Positions 46,676 to 55,118 of a stretch of 64,000 nucleotides of DNA are shown piece by piece. Position 1 is the stretch's first letter; the number at the start of each line of letters is the position of its first letter. The notes beneath the pieces were generated by a model. That model ran no database searches. It saw nothing but the letters and a program-made list of their open reading frames with translations, and was not told the origin of the DNA. Both the position numbers and the translations under genes were made by a program. The DNA comes from Runella aurantiaca (GTDB lineage: Bacteria > Bacteroidota > Bacteroidia > Cytophagales > Spirosomataceae): contig NZ_QPIW01000010.1 of the NCBI RefSeq assembly GCF_003339505.1, positions 1 to 64,000 on the forward strand, written 5' to 3'.

Positions 46676-47911
46676 TTATTCTTCGGCCAATGTCCGCGAC
46701 AAATTGATGCGATAGATGCCCAATGAAGGAATGGCCGCCGCTAAAATTCCAATCAATATAGCGCCGCCTAGAAGCATAATTTCTTCGGGTAGAAGACTAA
46801 AATCGGCAAAAGAATAGTGATAATCCGACTCAGCCGCCCGACTGAATAGCCATAGCCCCACGCGACTGAGCAAAACTCCTGCGCCGTAGCCTACCAGTGC
46901 CAACATAATTCCTTCCAGTAATAACATCACAAAAAGTTTGGTGCGGGTGGCACCCATCGAAAGCATCAGGGCCATTTCGTATTTACGTTCTTTCAGTGAA
47001 TTATAGAGCGAAATAAAAACACTCACGCCCGCAATGAGAATGATAATCAGCGCAATAGCGCGTAGGGTATCAATGCCGATGCCCAATAATGAAAACAAAC
47101 GATTGATTTCAAAAGCCACCGAAGCGGCCTGCATTTTGGTGTTTTCATTAATAAATCGTGGTAAGGCTACCATGCCCATTGGATTCCTGAATTTTACCAA
47201 CAGGCTGGTGATTTCTTGACTTGGCTCGTCGGTTTGGATAGAATCGCCTCCCGTGAGCATATCGGTTACGTTGGCGCCCTTACCCGGCTCATCGGCGTGC
47301 TCGTGAATAGACCACACGCTCGAAATATCGGTTAAAATAAGCTGGTCGATCACGGAATTATTGGTTTCGAAAATACCAACTACTTTGTATTTTTTGTTGC
47401 CATGGACATCATCCATGTTGTCAAAACCGTGTGCTCCCGAAAAAGTATCGCCGATTTTTAAGCCTGTCACACTTGCGGCTTTGGCCCCCACGGTCGCTTC
47501 CATTGTGGTCGAAAAAAGTCGGCCTTCTTTTACTTTAGCTTCAAAATGATTGGGGTATTTTGGGTTTGTTCCCACAATCCGATACGACATATAGTTATCC
47601 CCCATCGCCAACGGAATGGCCGTTTTGACCAGTGGGTTTTTCATCACCCGTTGAGCTTCGTCGAGCGACACATTGCCCGTAGGGGAGTCGATTTGATAAA
47701 TACTCGATAAAATCAGTTGTAGCGGGCTGCCTTTGGCCCCCACGACCATATCAATCCCTTTGATGTTGCGGCGAAACTGCTCGTCCAACTGCTTGTTCAG
47801 CAACAATAACATCGAAATAATACCGATTCCGAGCGTCATCAGGAGTGCGCTTAGAAAACTGTTCAGCTTTTTATCTTTGAGATTGGCCCAACTTATTTTG
47901 AAAAGGTTCAT
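46676..47911 (-). CDS. FtsX/MacB-type ABC transporter permease
   Basis: A 411-residue permease with one N-terminal membrane segment (about 18-40), a large periplasmic MacB-like domain (about 45-270), and three C-terminal segments around LMLSMGATRTKLFVMLLLEGIMLALVGYG, the coupling helix for the ATPase. I chose ATG 47911, which starts MNLFKISWANLKDKKLNSF as in related permeases; a frame start at 47944 would add 11 residues. No ATPase gene is adjacent; the LolD-like ATPase at 6.1 kb is a possible partner. Substrate unknown. Confidence 0.88.
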   Translation of the reverse strand: MNLFKISWANLKDKKLNSFLSALLMTLGIGIISMLLLLNKQLDEQFRRNIKGIDMVVGAKGSPLQLILSSIYQIDSPTGNVSLDEAQRVMKNPLVKTAIPLAMGDNYMSYRIVGTNPKYPNHFEAKVKEGRLFSTTMEATVGAKAASVTGLKIGDTFSGAHGFDNMDDVHGNKKYKVVGIFETNNSVIDQLILTDISSVWSIHEHADEPGKGANVTDMLTGGDSIQTDEPSQEITSLLVKFRNPMGMVALPRFINENTKMQAASVAFEINRLFSLLGIGIDTLRAIALIIILIAGVSVFISLYNSLKERKYEMALMLSMGATRTKLFVMLLLEGIMLALVGYGAGVLLSRVGLWLFSRAAESDYHYSFADFSLLPEEIMLLGGAILIGILAAAIPSLGIYRINLSRTLAEE

Positions 47912-48009
47912 CGATGGTTTTGTTAAATGGATATTGGTTACCAAAATTAAGCAGAGATTGATTGATAGACATCAGGTTGGTGACATATTTTCCGATGAAA
48001 AGTGATTAG

Positions 48010-48023
48010 TTGATGTAAATCAG
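48010..48023 (+). promoter_or_regulatory. FNR-like site upstream of the usp gene
   Basis: TTGATGTAAATCAG matches nine of ten conserved bases of the FNR-type site TTGAT-N4-ATCAA. It lies 85 bp before the universal stress gene and 39 bp before a perfect palindrome. A Crp/Fnr-family activator is suggested but no regulator gene is in the window. Confidence 0.35.
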
Positions 48024-48061
48024 TCAGTTGTCTTGATTTTTGTCAGCATTTGAACTTCGTT

Positions 48062-48077
48062 GTAAATGTACATTTAC
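48062..48077 (+). promoter_or_regulatory. 16-bp perfect palindrome before the usp gene
   Basis: GTAAATGTACATTTAC is a perfect palindrome 30 bp upstream of the ATG. It starts at the G of a TTG (48060-48062) that could be the -33 box. TATCATTT (48078-48085) after it is a partial -7 box. This is the position of an operator that blocks or assists polymerase. Confidence 0.5.
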
Positions 48078-48107
48078 TATCATTTTTAAATCAACCGATG
48101 TACTGCA

Positions 48108-48950
48108 ATGAAAAAGATATTAGTTCCTACTGACTTCTCAGGCTTTGCGCACAATGCCCTTGAAGTGGCGGCCGATATAGCCTTTAAAACAAATGCCGAA
48201 ATAATGTTGCTCCACGCCAACGAAAAAATGGTGACGGCAACGCCGCTGGCGGAGTATTATCTCTATGATAAAGCCATCGAGGATGAGTATTTGGACATGG
48301 TCACGGAGAGCTTGAAAAAAACACTGGCCGAAATTGCCGAGAGTGGAAAGTTTGCGAGGGTAAAAGTTAAGACGGCCGTTATTGGGGGGCCGATGGTAAG
48401 TGTTATCGAAGATTTTGTGAAAGACCACGCCATTGATTTAGTCGTGATGGGAACGCGCGGCGTGTCGGGAATGGAAGAAATTATCGTAGGGTCAAATACT
48501 GAAAAAGTGATTCGACGGGTAAAATGCCCCGTTTTGGCCGTGCCTTCTCCAGCAGTATCGTTTGGCAAAATTGTTTTTCCCACTACACTCAAAGAAAGTC
48601 AGCTTCCAGCTTTTAAGGCTTTTGCAGCTTTACAGAAAATTTTTAGCGGAGAGGTGTCTTTGCTGTACATCAATGACCCTGGCCATTTCAAAAACACAGC
48701 GGCCATGGAAGCCCAAAAAGATTTTTTGGTAAAAGAATCAGGCTTAAAAAATGCAAACCTGTTTGTGTCTGACACTGAAGTTTTCAATGAAGAAGATGCT
48801 ATTCTGGACTTTGCGCACCAGAACCATGCGGATTTGATTGTGATGGGTACGCATCAACGCCGAGGACTGGCCCACTTTTTCATGGGTAGCATGACCGAAG
48901 ATACCGTCAATCATTCGGATATTCCAGTGCTTAGTTTGAGCATCAAATAA
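48108..48950 (+). CDS. Universal stress protein with two Usp domains
   Basis: A 280-residue tandem Usp protein. Domain 1 (about 1-146) begins KKILVPTDFSGFAHNALEVA and ends with the ATP-binding loop VMGTRGVSGMEEIIVGSNTEKVI...CPVLAVP. Domain 2 (about 150-280) ends VMGTHQRRGLAHFFMGSMTEDTVNHSDIPVLSL. Both domains keep the G-2x-G-9x-G-S/T type loop, so nucleotide binding is likely. Usp proteins support survival in starvation or low oxygen. The upstream palindrome and FNR-like site suggest regulated expression. The stop is 2 bp from the convergent kinase gene. Confidence 0.92.
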   Translation: MKKILVPTDFSGFAHNALEVAADIAFKTNAEIMLLHANEKMVTATPLAEYYLYDKAIEDEYLDMVTESLKKTLAEIAESGKFARVKVKTAVIGGPMVSVIEDFVKDHAIDLVVMGTRGVSGMEEIIVGSNTEKVIRRVKCPVLAVPSPAVSFGKIVFPTTLKESQLPAFKAFAALQKIFSGEVSLLYINDPGHFKNTAAMEAQKDFLVKESGLKNANLFVSDTEVFNEEDAILDFAHQNHADLIVMGTHQRRGLAHFFMGSMTEDTVNHSDIPVLSLSIK

Positions 48951-48952
48951 GA

Positions 48953-51900
48953 TTAAGGGATACTTACTTCAGCAGGACGATTGCTGTGCTTCAAGGGGAG
49001 GGATAGGAAAAATGTGGTTCCTGTCCCTTCTTCTGTTTCAAACCAGATGGAGCCTCCGGCATGTTCCACCCCCCGTTTGGCAATGGCCAGTCCCAAGCCT
49101 GAGCCGTCTTGTTTGGTACTAAAGTTGGGCAAGAATACTTTTGGACGAATGGCTTCTGGAATACCATTTCCGTTGTCTTGTACTTCGATATAAACATTGC
49201 CTTCATCGATCCGTAATCGAAGAAAGATTTCTGGTCGGCGCCCCGTTGGTACAGACTGTATTCCGTTGATAATCAAATTGGTGATGATACGTCCAATGAG
49301 TTGCCGGTCACCGATTACGTTTACTCGTCGGGTTTGAATGTCTCGATGAAGGGTGATTTTGGTGTCGTCGGCGTACAAATCAGCGGCCTTATTGAGTACA
49401 GATGAAATCTCAAATAATTCATTTTTGGGAAGCGGCATTTTGGCGAAATCCGAAAACGACGTGGCAATGTCACTGATATTGTCTATCTGGTCAATCAACG
49501 ATTCGAAAGTACGTTTTATGCGTTCATTTTGGGGTAAATTAGGCGGCAAATCGCGCAGCATCGTTCGCTGAAGCTGTTGAATCGTCAGCTTCATCGGTGT
49601 TAGAGGGTTCTTGATTTCGTGCGCTACTTGCTTGGCCATCTCGCGCCATGCCGACTGTTTTTCATTTTTGGCGAGTTCTTCTTTGCTTTCATCCAGTTTC
49701 TTCAACATTTGGTTATAAGAACCTACCAACAAGCCAATCTCATCGTCTGATTTCCAATTGACGGGCTCGTTGAGTTGGTGCAGGTTGATTCGTCTGATTT
49801 TCTGCGTCAGGATGCGTAGCGGAATAGTCAATAGGTTGGAAGCCCAGTAAGAAATGGCTAAAAACAACAAGAACATAATTGCAAACACGCTCAAAATCGT
49901 TGAAATTACTTCAATGATTTGCCGATCAAGTTCAGGTTTTGAGTCAAAATAAGGTATACTTAAAATACCCAATGGTTTGCTGGTGTTGCGAGCCCTGACG
50001 GTCACGTATGCAGTGCGATACTGCTTTTTTCCCAGCGATTCGTCCAATAATACTTCGTTTTCCCGGTCTTGAATCAGGTGAATATAGGCATCAGGGTTGA
50101 GCCATTTGGATAAAAGCTTGATTTCATAAATCAGGGGCTCAGTAGTGATGCTGAGGTTTCCTTCTTCATTAAAGAAATTAATGTCAACGTTGGCATCCCG
50201 GGCAATTTTCCCAAGTTCCTCTTCCATGGCGTCTCGGCTTCTTTTTCCGCTCAGGTACTCTTCCAGATAAGGGGCAAAGTTGTTGCCGATATTTTTGGTA
50301 CTGGTGAGATAGGTATTTTCTTGATTGCTGTTGTAGTTGGCGGTAATAACTTGTAGGGTGATGAGTACAATGAGTAATAATGGCGTGAAAAAAGCAACAT
50401 TCAGCAAAATCTGAATTTTGGTCGTATAGCTGATTTTCAGCCGTCTTAAGCCGTATTTTAGGGCATATACGCCAATGATTCCAATGACGTATAAGACCAA
50501 TATGAGGTATAAAAATGAAAAGTTGGAGATAATGCTTTTATAAGGATATGACTTAGACGACACAATCATGTACCGGTTGTTTTTATCGCGATTGCCTATG
50601 TGTTTGTAATCATAGAGTTGGATGCCGCGTTTGTATAAAACTGGATTGTCCAACTCAACATGCGGCATTTTTCGGTCATAGTTGTAGCTTCCTGAGCTAT
50701 AAATAAGGTTTTTGGCCGTATCATAAACGGCATAGCTGTACTGACGTGTTTCGGGAGCCTGCACAAACTTTTTATCCATCAATAACTCTGGATATACATT
50801 TCTGGATTGGTCTTCGCGGGGGTTTAGGTTGAGTACTACCCGCCCAACTAAGGTTGAGCCTTTGCGAATATCAATCAAACTCAAGTACTGCTTCTTGAAA
50901 TTATTGACAAGATCATTAATAAAATAAAGGGAAGGGTACTTGGTTTGGTATTTGGACAACTGGTAAAACTTAGTATAGTCGTCAAATGTCTCACCTGAAA
51001 TAGACGTATCTAAAGGCTGCCCATCGGCCTGAAACGACACTACTTCAATATCATACTTATCAAAATACTTATCCAAGTGAATGCTCTTCACGATTTGCTG
51101 AATACGCTCTCGGGACAAAACTGTATCGCTGACAAATGAATTTTGGATTTCGGGGTCTTTACTGATTGACTCTTTGGCGCGGTCTAACAAAAATTCGCCC
51201 AAACCATCATTTTCAGAAAAAATTTGCTCTCCAAATTCTTTTTTGTTGGCAATGTCTTTTTGTTCTTCTTCATTATAGACCACGTAGGTCGTAACGATGG
51301 CCCAGAAAAAAGCACCCAGAAAATAATATATGGTGGTTCGGTAACGGAAAGTATAGAGAACACGTGGAAACCGTGAGAAGTATAACAATAAAAAATAAAG
51401 ACCATGAACACCCAAAATCCATTTAAGGTCTACTCCCAAAATAAGTGCCAGAAGTAGAAAGCTAAGGGCACCAATCGCAAAAATCAGTACACCATATATT
51501 TTTTTGGGGTTGAGCCGAATAAATAACCCTACCAGTAAGTGGGTACACAAAAAATAGATACTCGAAATAAGAATAAAAATAATGAGGCAGGCTATTTTAA
51601 GTACCGAGAACGAGATGCTTAACGTGATGTCGAGCGTAAATTGTGATTTTTCGTAGATGTTGTTCAGTTCTAACAGGCTGACGTAGAATACCCCAAAACT
51701 GAGAATAATAAACAGAACTGATAAAACAGGTTGTACCTTTTTGGAGATATTTACTAAAAATAGGTAGGCCTTTGAACGGAAATAAAAATCAGCTACGTAA
51801 AGCGATAATATAAAGCAAACCAAGCAATTGAGCAAAAAGTCGCCGAGCGAAGGGGCAATAGGCGAGGAAGCATAAAACTTGGGGTTAAATAGATCGTTTT

Positions 51901-52702
51901 CAGAGAATAAAAAAGGAATTCCAAAATAAAGCATCCCTGCCCGAAGGAGCACCAAATACACCATCAGCAGCAAAAACGCCATTTCGTAACGCTTCTGTTT
52001 GCTTAACGTAATGACCCATTGAATAATGTATATTCCAAACAAAACGGCCGCTAAGATTCCCCACGTAATGGTGTTGACGGGGGCTGTTTGATTATGGTAG
52101 GAGTCAAATTTGGGGGGGATGATGGAAAACAAAAACCGATTTTGGTTGTCCAGAATGTTTTGATACGCTGGCCCGAAATTTGTTGAAATTAGCTCGGGGT
52201 CTACCGTAAAAAGAGTCGTGTTGTAGCCCGATTGTAAGTAGTTATTTTCATTCTTGTAGTGTCGGTACAGATTAATGACTGAAACTACATCAATACGAGC
52301 ATTGGGGCGCGTAAACTGCCTACGACTGACTAAATACTTGCTTTGGTCAAAGGTAACAAGTTGAGTTTGAGATGTTTTATGAATGGCTTCATAGTCTGGA
52401 ATAAACCGATAATCGGACCAAAAAATCAAACGGCCGTTTTGATAAACATAGTAAGGGTATTTGGTGGTCTGACGAAGGTCCGAAAACTGCGTATTTGTGG
52501 TTTGAGCAACCAGCATTGTAATGCGTTCAATCTCCTCCTGCGAAACCGAAAGTTCATGCTTGATTCGTTCTTTGACAGCCGAGAAATAAGTCTCTTCTGC
52601 CGCACCCAAAGCCCCTCTTTCAAAGAAAAAGAAAGACAATAATGCCACCAGTAACGAACATGTAGCCAGAATGGCTGGTATATGTTTCCTAATTTTTTGC
52701 AC
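48953..52702 (-). CDS. NtrY-like membrane sensor histidine kinase, very large
   Basis: A 1249-residue kinase. It has an N-terminal membrane segment and a first outside loop (about 35-205), a block of about eight membrane helices (about 215-475), a second sensor region (about 480-720), two helices (about 725-790), a third outside loop (about 795-925), a last helix, and a HAMP domain (about 955-1010). The H-box AHEIKNPLTPMKL (His near 1025) is of NtrY type, and the ATPase domain has NLIINGIQS (about 1144) and GSGLGLAIAKRG (about 1200). It ends normally. No response regulator adjoins, so it is an orphan here. Signal unknown. Confidence 0.92.
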   Translation of the reverse strand: MQKIRKHIPAILATCSLLVALLSFFFFERGALGAAEETYFSAVKERIKHELSVSQEEIERITMLVAQTTNTQFSDLRQTTKYPYYVYQNGRLIFWSDYRFIPDYEAIHKTSQTQLVTFDQSKYLVSRRQFTRPNARIDVVSVINLYRHYKNENNYLQSGYNTTLFTVDPELISTNFGPAYQNILDNQNRFLFSIIPPKFDSYHNQTAPVNTITWGILAAVLFGIYIIQWVITLSKQKRYEMAFLLLMVYLVLLRAGMLYFGIPFLFSENDLFNPKFYASSPIAPSLGDFLLNCLVCFILSLYVADFYFRSKAYLFLVNISKKVQPVLSVLFIILSFGVFYVSLLELNNIYEKSQFTLDITLSISFSVLKIACLIIFILISSIYFLCTHLLVGLFIRLNPKKIYGVLIFAIGALSFLLLALILGVDLKWILGVHGLYFLLLYFSRFPRVLYTFRYRTTIYYFLGAFFWAIVTTYVVYNEEEQKDIANKKEFGEQIFSENDGLGEFLLDRAKESISKDPEIQNSFVSDTVLSRERIQQIVKSIHLDKYFDKYDIEVVSFQADGQPLDTSISGETFDDYTKFYQLSKYQTKYPSLYFINDLVNNFKKQYLSLIDIRKGSTLVGRVVLNLNPREDQSRNVYPELLMDKKFVQAPETRQYSYAVYDTAKNLIYSSGSYNYDRKMPHVELDNPVLYKRGIQLYDYKHIGNRDKNNRYMIVSSKSYPYKSIISNFSFLYLILVLYVIGIIGVYALKYGLRRLKISYTTKIQILLNVAFFTPLLLIVLITLQVITANYNSNQENTYLTSTKNIGNNFAPYLEEYLSGKRSRDAMEEELGKIARDANVDINFFNEEGNLSITTEPLIYEIKLLSKWLNPDAYIHLIQDRENEVLLDESLGKKQYRTAYVTVRARNTSKPLGILSIPYFDSKPELDRQIIEVISTILSVFAIMFLLFLAISYWASNLLTIPLRILTQKIRRINLHQLNEPVNWKSDDEIGLLVGSYNQMLKKLDESKEELAKNEKQSAWREMAKQVAHEIKNPLTPMKLTIQQLQRTMLRDLPPNLPQNERIKRTFESLIDQIDNISDIATSFSDFAKMPLPKNELFEISSVLNKAADLYADDTKITLHRDIQTRRVNVIGDRQLIGRIITNLIINGIQSVPTGRRPEIFLRLRIDEGNVYIEVQDNGNGIPEAIRPKVFLPNFSTKQDGSGLGLAIAKRGVEHAGGSIWFETEEGTGTTFFLSLPLKHSNRPAEVSIP

Positions 52703-52841
52703 GAAGTTCCAAAAAGTGGTTTTGCCGGTTTTTATGTATTCAGTCTATTACAGACCTAAAATCGTGCCAAAAGTTACCATTGCTTTATAAGTATTGATAG
52801 AAATAACTGGAAGTATGGTGCGGTTAGCTATCAAGGAGAGG

Positions 52842-53132
52842 TTATTTTACCAATGTAAATCCCGCACCTTCCTCTGTTTCTTCAAAATCTACCTCTGTGC
52901 CGATTACGTACATTAAGTGGCGTTTGTCGATAATGACTTTAATGGTATCTACCACATACACGTGGTCGTTTTCGGTGGGTAGATCAAAACCCAACAAGAA
53001 TTGGGCACCGCATCCTCCACCTTTCATTCCGACTCTTAAGCCGTACGTGTCTGGAATCTTGTTGATGCGTAAAGTATCCACTATTTCTTGGTGGGCAATG
53101 GGGGAGATTCTAATGGGATTTTTTGTAATCAT
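52842..53132 (-). CDS. A-type Fe-S carrier-like protein lacking the C-terminal Cys pair
   Basis: A 96-residue HesB/IscA-fold protein: ISPIAHQEIVDTLRINKIPDTYGLRVGMKGGGCGAQFLLGFD, with one Cys (Cys41) in the usual first position. The C-terminal CxC motif of IscA, SufA and ErpA is absent; the protein ends EEGAGFTLVK. It therefore may bind iron or a cluster differently, or have another role. No isc or suf genes adjoin. Confidence 0.82.
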   Translation of the reverse strand: MITKNPIRISPIAHQEIVDTLRINKIPDTYGLRVGMKGGGCGAQFLLGFDLPTENDHVYVVDTIKVIIDKRHLMYVIGTEVDFEETEEGAGFTLVK

Positions 53133-53229
53133 GGTAGTTTTATGCGTTAATCCGCAAAAATACGTACTATTTTGCCGACAGTTTGCGTTCTTTGCGGAGA
53201 CTCTTTACTGGTAAACAAACAATAAACGA

Positions 53230-53754
53230 ATGGAAATTGTCACCGATCTTTTAAAAATAGTACTTCCTGCCGCTTTGGTGTTATACGCGGTGTATTTGAC
53301 CGTAACTGCTTTTTTGAAAAAACAATTTGTGGAGAAACAACTGGAAAACCGAAGTAAAAAATTGGAAATAACCCTGCCGATTCGCCTTCAAGCTTACGAG
53401 CGGATGTGTCTTTTTTTGGAACGAATCAGCCCCAATAACCTTATCGTTCGTTTGAATGGTTCGGCTACTCAAGCCATTGAATTCCAGCAGATTTTAATGC
53501 ATGAAGTACGCGAAGAATTCAATCACAATCTTTCGCAACAAGTCTATATGAGCCATGAGGCATGGGAGCAGATACGGGGCGCCCAGCAGGAAGTGATTAC
53601 GCTTATCAACCAAGCCGCCTCGGAGGTCGCCCCCGACGCGCCTCCGCTTGATTTAGCCAAGAAGATTTTCGAGAAAATCATTCAGGAAAACCGCAACCCA
53701 ACGGCTTCAGCGCTCAAGTTTGTTAAGGAAGAAATTCAGCAGGAGTTTATATAA
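53230..53754 (+). CDS. Conserved membrane-anchored protein, function unknown
   Basis: A 174-residue protein with one N-terminal membrane helix (about 8-28, IVLPAALVLYAVYLTVTAFL) and a soluble, mostly helical rest (LPIRLQAYERMCLFLERISPNNLIVRL, HEVREEFNHNLSQQVYMSHEAWEQI). It resembles a family conserved in Bacteroidota (DUF7935-like) of unknown role. It is divergent from the HesB-like gene. Confidence 0.8.
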   Translation: MEIVTDLLKIVLPAALVLYAVYLTVTAFLKKQFVEKQLENRSKKLEITLPIRLQAYERMCLFLERISPNNLIVRLNGSATQAIEFQQILMHEVREEFNHNLSQQVYMSHEAWEQIRGAQQEVITLINQAASEVAPDAPPLDLAKKIFEKIIQENRNPTASALKFVKEEIQQEFI

Positions 53755-53793
53755 TTAAAACTCAATATTTTCTGCCGACTCTTTTTCTAGCCC

Positions 53794-55005
53794 TTATTTA
53801 TTCACCCACAGCTTTTGGGTCAACATTCCTCGTCCCATCGCGTCGGCATAAGTGATAAAATAAAGCCCCGTCTGAAGTTCGCTCAGCGGTTTAATGGTCA
53901 AACTGTTGGTATTGTTGGCCTGAATTTCAAAAGGAATTTCCTGACCAAGTAAAGTTGACAAACGTAGACCGTCTAGTTCAAGGTTATCAAATTGCAGTTT
54001 TATGTTTTGACCATCGGAAGGGTTTGGATAAATAACAAACCGTGAGGAGGCAGTTTGAGGGCTGACGGCAATGATTTTTGAATATTCAGAAGCACGGTCT
54101 TTATCCACTTGTTTCAGTCGATAATAATTCACTCCTGGCAAGGGCGCTTCATCCAAAAAGCTATACTCGACGCGTTGTTTTGAATCTCCCGCCGACGTAA
54201 TGCGCCCTATCGACGTAAATTCCTTCAAGTCTGTACTGCGCTCTACCTGAAAATAGTCACTGTTGGATTCGTTGGCGGTGGCCCAATTTAGGCGTACACG
54301 GTCGTTTTCTGCTTTTCCACGAAAATAAATAAGTTCAACGGGTACAATACTGGCCCATGATAAGTCCGTCAGGAAGATACTTTGCGCAGTAGTAGCACCG
54401 TTGCGGATATTATCGCCGCTATTGAACGCAATGGTTACTTTTTTAACACCAGTGCCCGGAAAAGTAACCATCGAGCGGGTACTGTCTAACGGATCGGAGT
54501 TGAAACCAGATAAAATTCTGACAAAAGGCTCTACTCCGTTGGTTAAAAAGGCAAAATTAGGATTATAAGAGATGGCTGGTGTGACGCCTACATTGTTGTC
54601 GTCATAACCCGCAATAAGAACACGGTCTTGATAGTTACTAAAGCTTAATTCACGGTCGATTCCCAGAATTCCAAATGATAAATTGGTCACTGGCTCACTA
54701 AATGTGAACGTAACACTAACGCCTTCAGTACGGTTTCCTAACGCGATGTTTAACCACAATCCCCGGGAGTCATTGCGGGGAGTTTGGTTACGAAGTCGAT
54801 TGGTGTTCCCTTGAACAGTGGCCGTGACGGTCACTTGCGGAGTGCCTATATTATTGAATGTTTGCAATAAAGCACCATCGGGTGTCCACGGTGTCACGTC
54901 TGTATTTGAAGACAGGTCAATATAACCCTGTCCAAATGCGAGTGTGGAATAAAAAATGGTCAGTAGTGTAAAAAGTCTCCTCATACCGTGAAAACGATTA
55001 TGCAT
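53794..55005 (-). CDS. Type IX-secreted protein with C-terminal sorting domain
   Basis: A 403-residue protein from ATG 55005 (396 from the next ATG). It has a signal peptide (MRRLFTLLTIFYSTLAFGQ), a beta-sandwich first half (TFSEPVTNLSFGILGIDRELSF), a fibronectin-like segment of the kind often before type IX tails (VRLNWATANESNSDYFQVERS...YYRLKQVDKDRASEYSKI), and a type A sorting domain (FVIYPNPSDGQNIKLQFDN...LQTGLYFITYADAMGRGMLTQKLWV). The first half's function is unknown. The frame extends to 55053, but a promoter box lies there. Confidence 0.88.
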   Translation of the reverse strand: MHNRFHGMRRLFTLLTIFYSTLAFGQGYIDLSSNTDVTPWTPDGALLQTFNNIGTPQVTVTATVQGNTNRLRNQTPRNDSRGLWLNIALGNRTEGVSVTFTFSEPVTNLSFGILGIDRELSFSNYQDRVLIAGYDDNNVGVTPAISYNPNFAFLTNGVEPFVRILSGFNSDPLDSTRSMVTFPGTGVKKVTIAFNSGDNIRNGATTAQSIFLTDLSWASIVPVELIYFRGKAENDRVRLNWATANESNSDYFQVERSTDLKEFTSIGRITSAGDSKQRVEYSFLDEAPLPGVNYYRLKQVDKDRASEYSKIIAVSPQTASSRFVIYPNPSDGQNIKLQFDNLELDGLRLSTLLGQEIPFEIQANNTNSLTIKPLSELQTGLYFITYADAMGRGMLTQKLWVNK

Positions 55006-55050
55006 TATACTTTCTTGTTTGATTACAGAATATATACGCAATAAACGAAA

Positions 55051-55058
55051 CAAAGATA
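55051..55058 (-). promoter_or_regulatory. Candidate -7 element of the type IX cargo gene
   Basis: The minus strand reads TATCTTTG, a perfect TAnnTTTG, about 46 bp before ATG 55005. It is followed by TTTC, the same context as the promoter at 33036. No TTG is seen at the -33 distance. Confidence 0.4.
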
Positions 55059-55118
55059 GACAAACTTTGGAAAAAAATCAGTTTCGAGTTACGGACGATT
55101 TTGTGTTTTGTTGCTTTA

